NCBI GenBank assembly: GCA_040755195.1
Contig: JBFMBL010000046.1
Coordinates: forward strand, 1-20,164
From: SURF-55 sp040755195
GTDB taxonomy: Bacteria; Bacillota; Desulfotomaculia; Desulfotomaculales; Ammonificaceae
Length of the DNA: 20,164 nt
Direction of reading: 5' to 3'
Part shown: in pieces, positions 14,197 to 20,164 of the stretch
How positions within the stretch are numbered: position 1 is the stretch's first letter
Layout of the letters: the number at the start of each line of letters is the position of its first letter
Position numbers and translations under genes: made by a program
The notes under the pieces: model-generated
What the model saw: the letters and a program-made list of their open reading frames with translations, nothing else
Databases searched by the model: none
Told to the model about the DNA's origin: nothing

Positions 14197-15207
14197 CTAT
14201 TCAGGATGTAATAAATCTATAGCGTCGTCGGCTTTGACATCGAACTCTGCACCCTCCGTTATTTTTGTGATTCCCGGTTTAATCTGCGAGTAAAACGCAA
14301 CACCCAACGGCAGCGTAAATAAATAAAGCCCGAACTGATAAGCGAATGATAGCGCAAGCGCTTGCTCTCTATATATATTGAACGGGGCAAGCGCCATCCA
14401 AAAAGCGAACTGCATTACTCCAATAGCACCGGGTGAAGAAGGTAAAAGCATCCCCAGATTAATAAAAAGGAGAAGAAGCAGTGCTGCTTCCAGAGATGGC
14501 GAAGACCAATTTCGAATGAGAAAAAACAGGGAGAAATAATTACAGGCCCATGCGGTTAAGCTCAAAAGGATTACAAGAAAAAACTTCTTCGGTTGCCGTA
14601 GTTGACCGATCGGTTTTAGGAAATCCTCAATCATACGGAAAGCATGAGACAAAAAACCATGGTATTTCTTTTCTTTGCCGTAAATGAGCCGGTTAAAAGC
14701 TAATAAAAAAACAACGATTCCGGAAATGAGTGCAGCCATCAAAACAATAGTACCCTCTGCATTATGCATAGAAAGCCCTTTGGTTCTCAACCAAATTGCA
14801 GCTACAAGTAAAAAACAAAGTGAAAAAACATCCGTAACCCGTTCGATACAGACTGTTGAGAATGCCATTCCTCCTGATATCCCTGATTTGCGAGAAAGAT
14901 AATGCGCACGGACCAATTCTCCCGCTCGTAGGGGAAGGAGATTATTCGCCATGTAGCCGACAACCACACCGCCCAAGAGAGTGAAGAATGGGGTGCGTTT
15001 AATAGACCTTATGGTAAAATGAGAAATAAACGCCCGGGCAATACAGTTTAACCCAAAAAAGCAGATGCATAGAAACAAGTCCCAAAAACTGGTTTTCTTA
15101 AATGCAGTCCAAAGCTCTACGAAGTGGATCTTATAGAAGACCGCAAACAGCAAAGACAGGCTGATAGCTATACCGATTACAATTCGAAGAGTTCGTGACC
15201 TAACCAT
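14197..15207 (-). CDS. Lysylphosphatidylglycerol synthase TM / flippase-like membrane protein
   Basis: A 336-residue polytopic protein of the LPG_synthase_TM (UPF0104/YbhN/AglD-like) family, with several membrane helices. The family signatures are visible: GYMANNLLPLRAGELVRAHY in the middle and NLGMLLPSSPGAIGVMQFAF near the C-terminus. No catalytic LPG-synthase domain is fused, so tRNA-dependent lysylation is not implied. Members of this type lie beside polyprenyl-sugar pathways and are often called flippase-like; the transport role is inference. ATG 15207 is chosen because GGGGTG lies 6 nt upstream; GTG 15216 would add three residues. It is the last gene of the minus-strand cluster. Confidence 0.85.
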   Translation of the reverse strand: MVRSRTLRIVIGIAISLSLLFAVFYKIHFVELWTAFKKTSFWDLFLCICFFGLNCIARAFISHFTIRSIKRTPFFTLLGGVVVGYMANNLLPLRAGELVRAHYLSRKSGISGGMAFSTVCIERVTDVFSLCFLLVAAIWLRTKGLSMHNAEGTIVLMAALISGIVVFLLAFNRLIYGKEKKYHGFLSHAFRMIEDFLKPIGQLRQPKKFFLVILLSLTAWACNYFSLFFLIRNWSSPSLEAALLLLLFINLGMLLPSSPGAIGVMQFAFWMALAPFNIYREQALALSFAYQFGLYLFTLPLGVAFYSQIKPGITKITEGAEFDVKADDAIDLLHPE

Positions 15208-15264
15208 ATTCCGCACCCCATAAACACAACTGTATATTATTCACAGAAGACTATCAGATCCCCC

Positions 15265-15296
15265 GTATTGGTACCTTAGTTCCAAGGTTTGAATAC
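15265..15296. repeat. Imperfect inverted repeat between gapped gene and flippase-like gene
   Basis: GTATT (15265-15269) and ACCTT (15273-15277) pair with AAGGT (15284-15288) and AATAC (15292-15296), giving a 10-bp stem with a 3-nt internal loop. No T-tract follows on the minus strand. It could be a weak attenuator or a protein site. Confidence 0.3.
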
Positions 15297-15315
15297 CAGT
15301 AGTCCGGAAACACTG

Positions 15316-15742
15316 TTACCCCTGAAAGGCTTTTAACCCGAACCAGAAAGAAAAAAGGGCGTTAATCATAGCGTATGTAGTTACTAATAAATACTTGTTG
15401 TACTTTGAATTTTTAGCTTTTTCCACATAACTGAGGCCAAGCATCTGAAGAAAAGGAAACAGGACTGAGACATAACGCAGTGTTGCGATAGTTTGCTTTG
15501 TGTTTCGCGGATAGCATAAATTAGCCAAAACAATGGCGCTTACAAGAAAGAGGTACGACGGTGGAAAGGTNNNNNNNNNNNNNNNNNNNNNNNNNNNNNN
15601 NNNNNNNNNNNNNNNNNNNNNNNNNNNNNNNNNNNNNNNNNNNNNNNNNNNNNNNNNNNNNNNNNNNNNNTGAAAGTAAGAAAACCATTATTACATTGAA
15701 CCATGTTCTTCTTCGAGATTCAGCTTCTACATAATTGTCCAT
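15316..15742 (-). CDS. Membrane protein, probable GT-C glycosyltransferase, interrupted by assembly gap
   Basis: Two ends of one gene appear to flank the N run. The N-terminal end starts at ATG 15742, just after the upstream stop, and reads MDNYVEAESRRRTWF then a hydrophobic run into the gap. The C-terminal end emerges from the gap in frame 15570-15316 (TFPPSYLFLVSAIVLANL, then TLRYVSVLFPFLQML) and ends at TAA. The RYVxVLFP segment resembles the end of PIG-V/Gpi18-like mannosyltransferases. The two ends are in different frames if the gap is taken as 100 bases, so the gap length is not literal and most of the gene is missing. A true frameshift cannot be excluded. Confidence 0.6.
15571..15670. 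other. Assembly gap (100 N)
   Basis: Exactly 100 undetermined bases, the conventional placeholder length for a gap of unknown size. It falls inside the minus-strand membrane protein gene. Confidence 0.99.
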
Positions 15743-15743
15743 A

Positions 15744-16706
15744 TCAATCAACCACTTTATGATTTAAGGACAACCCGTATTTTGCTTTTACCAGATACAA
15801 AGGCCGTTGTTTCACTTCATTGTAAATACGGCCGATATACTCGCCGACGATGCCGATCGCAAAAAGCTGAACACCGCCGAGAAAGAGTATCACGGTAATC
15901 AACGAAGGATAACCGGCAACATCCCTGCCGAAAATTAAAGTACGGATTATAATAAATAAAGCATAAAGAAAAGATAAAAATGCCACGGTCAAACCAAAAT
16001 AAGTCGCGAACTGCAACGGTATGTAACTGAATGAAGTAATACCTTCCAGGGCAAAATTCCAGAGCTTCCAGTAGTTCCACTTGGTTTTTCCCGCGTTGCG
16101 CGGGTTTCTATTATAAGGCAATGAGGTCTGTCGGAAACCGACCCAACTAAACAGGCCCTTCATAAAACGGTTGCGTTCACGCAGTTCTCCAAGCGCCTCA
16201 ACAACCGGTCTGCTCATAAGACGGAAATCTCCGGTGTCCTCAGGTATGCTTATCAAAGTCATTCTTTTGATGACTCTATAGAAAAGACGTGAAGTCAACC
16301 GCTTTAACCAGCTTTCTCCTTTTCTTTCTAAGCGCGTCGCGTAAACCACATCGTAGCCTTCACGCCACCGGGCAATGAGTTCGGGAATAAGCTCAGGAGG
16401 GTCCTGAAGATCGGCGTCGATCGGAATCACAGCATCTCCCGATGCGAAATCAAGTCCGGCGGTCAAGGCGATTTCTTTCCCGAAGTTTCGTGAGAGGTCT
16501 ATAACCTTAACCCTGGGATCTTTTTCTGCGAGTGTAATTAAACGATTAATAGTGTCGTCTTTACTGCCGTCGTTAACACATACTATCTCGTACGATTCAC
16601 CCAATGCCTGCATTACTTTGGATACCCTTTCGTAAAAAGGTTCTACGTTGGGTGATTCATTGTACATAGGGACAACGATAGATACGAGGGGGTATACTGG
16701 CTGCAC
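15744..16706 (-). CDS. GT2 polyprenyl-phosphate glycosyltransferase (GtrB/DPM1-like)
   Basis: An N-terminal GT-A catalytic domain has PLVSIVVPMYNE, VCVNDGSKD and the DADLQDPPE segment bearing the metal-binding DxD. GDFRLMSRPVV and RNRFMKGLFSWVGF follow, as in GtrB/DPM1-like enzymes. Two C-terminal membrane helices end the protein (around the ALFIIIRTLIF and LFLGGVQLFAIGIVGEYIGR segments). It would load a sugar onto undecaprenyl phosphate at the cytoplasmic face to supply the neighbouring GT-C-type proteins. GTG 16706 is chosen because GAGAGGT lies about 7 nt upstream; TTG 16754 would add 16 residues and has no ribosome site. The next gene starts 1 nt after its stop. Confidence 0.9.
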   Translation of the reverse strand: MQPVYPLVSIVVPMYNESPNVEPFYERVSKVMQALGESYEIVCVNDGSKDDTINRLITLAEKDPRVKVIDLSRNFGKEIALTAGLDFASGDAVIPIDADLQDPPELIPELIARWREGYDVVYATRLERKGESWLKRLTSRLFYRVIKRMTLISIPEDTGDFRLMSRPVVEALGELRERNRFMKGLFSWVGFRQTSLPYNRNPRNAGKTKWNYWKLWNFALEGITSFSYIPLQFATYFGLTVAFLSFLYALFIIIRTLIFGRDVAGYPSLITVILFLGGVQLFAIGIVGEYIGRIYNEVKQRPLYLVKAKYGLSLNHKVVD

Positions 16707-16765
16707 TATTTCGACCTCTCTCAAGTATTCCTTAAAAGAAAAAATGGAATACAAAGATGTTCTTA

Positions 16766-18286
16766 CTATTTTGTTCGACCTTTACATTTAAAAAGTATCA
16801 AGTTATCATATTTTTTAATCATTAACCAATTGTTTGGAGGAAGACTGTTCGCTGTGTCCCAAAGAATATAATTAATATTATTTCTTTTTAATAAATCATT
16901 ACGATCAAAACTTTTATCGGTGAAAAAACGTTTTAGCTTTCCGTGTTTTTCATCTACCTTAAAAGTCTGGTCGTGATGACCGCACCAGACCCGGCAACCG
17001 GCTCTGCCGGGGATACGTGCGCTATATGGCAAATCTGTTAAGACAACATCATTTTGAGTAAGATTAACCTGCATCCACCGGTACATGGAAACCTCTGCAT
17101 TAGTCAAAAAGCTTCGTTCCGGAGGATTAAAGATCGGTGTAATCAACGGCAGCGATGTCGCTACAAGGAGCCCAACGATTAGTAAATCTCGATGGACACG
17201 TTTAATACGAGTCTCGATTATATTAATCGCTATGCCGCCGGCAAAACTTAAGCAGGGTCCCGCGCCCTGTAGAAGCCTTTCCTGGAATTTAAATGGTAAG
17301 AATACCAAAAGAAAGGGAATAGCGCAAATCCAAAGAAGCTCACTGCGCAGACCTTCTCTTCGATAGATCATGAAAAGCCCCACAATTCCCGACATAGTCA
17401 GGATGATATTAAAAACAATCGGTTCGAAAGGGGATGAGAAGACGGTGGCGCTTTGCACTTGCCACTGTCTTATATCTGGATGCTTCGTTAACATCAAAAG
17501 ATATATTAAATAAGGGATACTGGCTATAAAAAAGAAACCAAATTTGAGAGCCTTTTTAATTGGAAAACAACGTTCATGAAAATAAAATGATACTAAACAA
17601 ACTGCCAGGAAAGGCAATAGAGCATAGGGGTAAACTACTACGAGCCCTATTATGAGAATATTACCCCATGCTATCGTAACAGCACTTTCCGTCACAAGCC
17701 ACCTGCGAAAGAAATATATCCCTAAAAGAAACAGCGCCTGCGAAAAAGCCACATGGGGAAGTAAAAGAGTGTTAATAAACGGCGAAGCCTCCGGGTTGTA
17801 AATGACCAGCCCCCAGTATTTATGACACCACGCCGGAAATTGAACCGCCAGACAGAAGAGAACGAAACCCCATTTCCTTTCGTTTCTTGTTAAGGGCAGT
17901 GTTTTAGAAAACAGCCATCCGGAGAAGATAAGAAAGATACCGGATATAATCCGGGCGATATGAAACATTAAGACATAGGAAGTTTTAAATAGTAAAGCCA
18001 GTTTCCCGAGAAAAATATAAAACAGAAAGATATAACCACCGGTGGTATCTTCGGCGGTAAACATAAACTTGAATTTCCAGCCGTATTCCGCCAAATGCAT
18101 GTTAGCCAGGTAGGAATCGGGATCATCGCTTGCAAATATAAAACCAGAGAACGTCGTCCCTTCAGGCGCGTGATAATATAGGACAACGTAGGGAACCAAT
18201 GTAGCCAACGGCACCAGAATTAAGAGGAGCCAGAAAAACAATGGGTACTCGTTTTTAAACCTCACGATCGCTGCGTTTGTGAGCAA
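16766..18286 (-). CDS. Large polytopic membrane protein, GT-C-like glycosyltransferase candidate
   Basis: At 506 residues it has many hydrophobic segments and an acidic motif in the first external loop (FIFASDDPDSYLANM, about residues 49-63), the position where GT-C enzymes carry their catalytic Asp residues. The last 110 residues are a soluble domain. I do not recognise a named family beyond the GT-C-like layout. The start is TTG 18286, supported by AAGGAG 7 nt upstream. It lies 32 nt after the similar protein upstream and before the GtrB-like gene, so it may use a polyprenyl-linked sugar. The acceptor is unknown. Confidence 0.7.
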   Translation of the reverse strand: MLTNAAIVRFKNEYPLFFWLLLILVPLATLVPYVVLYYHAPEGTTFSGFIFASDDPDSYLANMHLAEYGWKFKFMFTAEDTTGGYIFLFYIFLGKLALLFKTSYVLMFHIARIISGIFLIFSGWLFSKTLPLTRNERKWGFVLFCLAVQFPAWCHKYWGLVIYNPEASPFINTLLLPHVAFSQALFLLGIYFFRRWLVTESAVTIAWGNILIIGLVVVYPYALLPFLAVCLVSFYFHERCFPIKKALKFGFFFIASIPYLIYLLMLTKHPDIRQWQVQSATVFSSPFEPIVFNIILTMSGIVGLFMIYRREGLRSELLWICAIPFLLVFLPFKFQERLLQGAGPCLSFAGGIAINIIETRIKRVHRDLLIVGLLVATSLPLITPIFNPPERSFLTNAEVSMYRWMQVNLTQNDVVLTDLPYSARIPGRAGCRVWCGHHDQTFKVDEKHGKLKRFFTDKSFDRNDLLKRNNINYILWDTANSLPPNNWLMIKKYDNLILFKCKGRTK

Positions 18287-18318
18287 ATCGGGTCTCCTTC
18301 CGCCTGTTCACAATCGAT

Positions 18319-19776
18319 CTAAGACCGGCTGTCCTTAACTAAAATCGTGGTTGTCTTATCTTTATAGTACACCGACCAGCAGGGCGAAAACCTTAAGGCC
18401 TGGATAAGTGGAGCGCTTGCGGGCATGAACACGTAATCAATATCGTAAGTTTCCAGGAGTGATGCCGCTTCCGGTTTCAGCCGGGTAATATTTATGTAAT
18501 CACCGAAAACCTTTTCAAGGTACACGTCCGCGCGGCCGTCTATGAACACCTTTTCCTCCGGGCGGTTCCAGATAAGATAGCCTCCCCAGCCATAATCGTT
18601 GAGCATTCTTCCCTTAAGCGGGTGGTTTTTCAAATAGTCTAATGCCGCCATGGGATAGTCTGCTTCTTTTGGGGTAAATCGGTGGTTTATAACGTTTTGG
18701 GAGGGAGCCCTGACGGCAAGTACAAAGACATAAAACAACAGAACTAAAGGCAGAAGAAAGTTCTTAACCTTGCTCAAGTCAGTCTTGAATTCGAGCCGGG
18801 GTTGAAAATACCGGGGCCATATAAGACCGCTTAATAGAAGTGCGTAAGGTATAAATCTAATATATAAGAATGCTGCAGCGCCAAAAATCAGGTATAGCAA
18901 GAGATCGTTTATGACAATCTTTTTGGGACTAAGAATCATGGTTATAAAGGTTACCATGTAATATACCAGGAAGACCTGATAGTAAAGGTCATGAAAGTTG
19001 GGTGAAAGCCATTCTTGAATGGCATTGGTCATCTGGTTATCACCCATGGTGGCAAAAGGATAGGTAAGAAGTTTAAGTCCATTGGGATTAAGAGCGGCGG
19101 CAACAACACACAAAAGGGCACACAAGGAAAGTTGTAAAAGTTGTCTCTTTTGCAGGTGGAAGTTTGTAAACCTCTCATCTTTTATCCTGGGCAGGCCGCA
19201 GAAGATAAACAGTATCACCAAGGCCGGACCGACAAGAAAGGAACCGTGGCTGTTAGCCCATAAAATACTTATTAAAGGCAAAGAAAAAAGATAGTCTTTG
19301 CCGCCAGTGACGAATAGGTATAAAACATAAAGGAAGACCACGAAGAACAAGTAAGAAAACACCTGCGGCCTGATTTCCAAGAAAGGCACAATCAATTGAC
19401 CGACTACGATTAGAGTCAGGGTAGCAACCAGGCAAGAATCCTTCGGCATGGAAAGAAGTTTAAAGTAAAAGATCAGCAACAAGCCCGCAAGAATAAGGAG
19501 TATACACAGGACACCCCAGAACCCTCCTGCAAGGTATCCGAGGTAGAAGAGGACTTCCGCAAGCCATTCGTGCGTTATCCATTCCTGTCCGGAAACCGTC
19601 CAGGAAAAGATGTCCTGGTGAGGAATGGCGTGGTTGTCAACCATGTATTTCCCGGCAGCCAGATGCCACCAGGTGTCTGGGTCGGAAATCCCGTTTTCAA
19701 AAGATATAATAACCTTAACGAGGATTCCGACTATTATTAAGATTGTGAGAGCTTTTCGAAAGCCGCTTTGTGTCAT
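18319..19776 (-). CDS. Large polytopic membrane protein with DPDTWWH motif, GT-C-like
   Basis: The 485-residue protein has an N-terminal membrane helix, then the external-loop motif GISDPDTWWHLAAGKYMV followed by IPHQDIFSWTVSGQEWITHEWLAE. This pattern is seen in a family of bacterial GT-C-like membrane proteins of unknown substrate. Many helices follow, and a soluble C-terminal domain of about 110 residues contains GRMLNDYGWGGYLIW and VFIDGRADVY. ATG 19776 is chosen over TTG 19815 because the latter overlaps the candidate -10; neither has a strong ribosome site. It is the first gene of the minus-strand cluster. No enzyme activity can be assigned from sequence alone. Confidence 0.7.
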   Translation of the reverse strand: MTQSGFRKALTILIIVGILVKVIISFENGISDPDTWWHLAAGKYMVDNHAIPHQDIFSWTVSGQEWITHEWLAEVLFYLGYLAGGFWGVLCILLILAGLLLIFYFKLLSMPKDSCLVATLTLIVVGQLIVPFLEIRPQVFSYLFFVVFLYVLYLFVTGGKDYLFSLPLISILWANSHGSFLVGPALVILFIFCGLPRIKDERFTNFHLQKRQLLQLSLCALLCVVAAALNPNGLKLLTYPFATMGDNQMTNAIQEWLSPNFHDLYYQVFLVYYMVTFITMILSPKKIVINDLLLYLIFGAAAFLYIRFIPYALLLSGLIWPRYFQPRLEFKTDLSKVKNFLLPLVLLFYVFVLAVRAPSQNVINHRFTPKEADYPMAALDYLKNHPLKGRMLNDYGWGGYLIWNRPEEKVFIDGRADVYLEKVFGDYINITRLKPEAASLLETYDIDYVFMPASAPLIQALRFSPCWSVYYKDKTTTILVKDSRS

Positions 19777-19814
19777 TCTGCCGCATCTTCCTGAAAATTC
19801 TACAATATGTATCA

Positions 19815-19844
19815 ATTATCGACTATTCGATCTATCCTATTCAA
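19815..19844 (-). promoter_or_regulatory. Candidate promoter of the minus-strand glycosylation operon
   Basis: On the minus strand TTGAAT (complement of 19839-19844) and GATAAT (complement of 19815-19820) are 18 bp apart, placing transcription start near 19808, about 32 nt before ATG 19776. The spacing is acceptable and the boxes are close to consensus. Confidence 0.42.
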
Positions 19845-19934
19845 TTGCCGGCCCTTGACTTCCTTCTTTTTCTGGTGATTTTTAGAATTTCCTGCTGACT
19901 TTTTGAGATTGCCCAAATCCATGCCGTTGCCGTA

Positions 19935-19942
19935 ACTTTTCG
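19935..19942. repeat. Left 8-bp target-site duplication of the MITE
   Basis: ACTTTTCG directly abuts the left inverted end (GTAAC...). The identical 8 bases directly abut the right end at 20126-20133. Confidence 0.8.
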
Positions 19943-20125
19943 GTAACTATTCAGCTGTCCCGGTCGTCGGGCGCGGCGATATGCTGCGCATGGCTTTGTC
20001 AGCCGGCCAGGGGCAGTGCTCACGTACTTCTGTGTACGCTCCGCGCTACCCCAGGCCGGCTTTCGCGCTCTGCTTGCATCTCGTCGCGCTCCGTCAGAGA
20101 AACACTGAGCGGCTGAATAAGTTAC
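19943..20125. mobile_element. MITE-like palindromic element, 183 bp, possibly IS66-mobilised
   Basis: The ends are inverted repeats: GTAACTATTCAGC (19943-19955) and, read in complement, GTAACTTATTCAGC (20112-20125), differing by one base insertion. Inside, the element is palindromic at several levels. 19971-19984 pairs with 20076-20089 (12 of 14), 20001-20013 with 20049-20061 (12 of 13), and CGTAC 20023-20027 with GTACG 20034-20038 around a 6-nt loop. It is flanked by a perfect 8-bp duplication. No coding potential is seen. GTAA ends with 8-bp duplications are features of the IS66 family, so mobilisation by an IS66 transposase in trans is a reasonable inference. It is more GC-rich than the neighbouring spacer. 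Confidence 0.8.
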
Positions 20126-20133
20126 ACTTTTCG
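20126..20133. repeat. Right 8-bp target-site duplication of the MITE
   Basis: ACTTTTCG, identical to 19935-19942, directly follows the right inverted end (...GTTAC). The remaining 31 bases to the window edge hold nothing I can assign. Confidence 0.8.
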
Positions 20134-20164
20134 TAGATATGGAAGGATTAAAGCGGTTGCGCGC

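Noticed and set aside
15521..15751. Short ORF spanning the N run as a gene in its own right
   Set aside because: It reads through undetermined bases and leaves the gap in a frame that does not match the membrane-protein C-terminus; only its first 24-27 residues are likely real, as part of the gapped gene.
19841..20023. 60-residue minus-strand ORF overlapping the MITE
   Set aside because: It crosses the element boundary and the target duplication, has no ribosome site and basic low-complexity content; it is chance.
1..20164. CRISPR arrays, tRNA or rRNA genes
   Set aside because: No regularly spaced repeat series and no recognisable tRNA or rRNA signature was seen on either strand.

Overview
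The window looks like a chromosome segment of a monoderm, Firmicutes-type anaerobe. The closest style I recognise is the Desulfotomaculum/Pelotomaculum (Peptococcaceae-like) group. Supporting signs are a DegS/DegU-type two-component pair, strong G-rich Shine-Dalgarno sites, frequent GTG and TTG starts, a CGGC-domain protein, and a Tad/Flp pilus locus with no outer-membrane secretin (RcpA/CpaC) in the window. The genus is an inference; no rRNA or tRNA gene is present to settle it.

Layout. (1) 1-1193, plus strand: the 3' part of a VWA-like metallopeptidase-type gene cut by the window edge. (2) 1270-1747: a small Cys-rich CGGC-domain gene with its own promoter-like site and a textbook intrinsic terminator. 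(3) 1948-5060: a GT4 glycosyltransferase, then a DegS-like sensor kinase and a DegU-like response regulator. (4) 5207-14187: a compact Tad (type IVc) pilus locus in the order flp pilin, prepilin peptidase (tadV), tadE, two tandem tadG paralogues, cpaB/rcpC, a receiver-ATPase cpaE, the cpaF motor ATPase, tadB, tadC and a DUF192 protein. (5) 14197-19776, minus strand and convergent with the pilus locus: a probable surface-glycosylation operon. Read in transcription order it has two large polytopic GT-C-like proteins, a GtrB/DPM1-like polyprenyl-phosphate glycosyltransferase, a membrane protein interrupted by a 100-N assembly gap, and an LPG-synthase-TM/flippase-like protein. (6) 19943-20125: a 183-bp MITE-like palindromic element with inverted ends and a perfect 8-bp target duplication.

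How the genes work together. Pilin (Flp) and minor pilins (TadE, the TadG pair) would be processed by TadV. CpaF, TadB and TadC would then assemble them, with CpaE as localisation and regulation ATPase and CpaB outside the membrane. DegS/DegU sit directly upstream and are the obvious candidate regulators. A near-identical 12-bp palindrome precedes both flp and cpaF, which would suit co-regulation. The convergent minus-strand operon has the parts of a lipid-linked sugar pathway; a role in decorating surface structures, possibly the pilus, is speculation from position only.

The most notable non-coding observations are the MITE with intact target duplication, the shared flp/cpaF palindrome, the hairpin-rich flp leader and flp-tadV spacer, and the CTG start with ideal ribosome-binding site in the GT4 gene. 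The systems themselves are recognisable; I see no clearly new protein system here.
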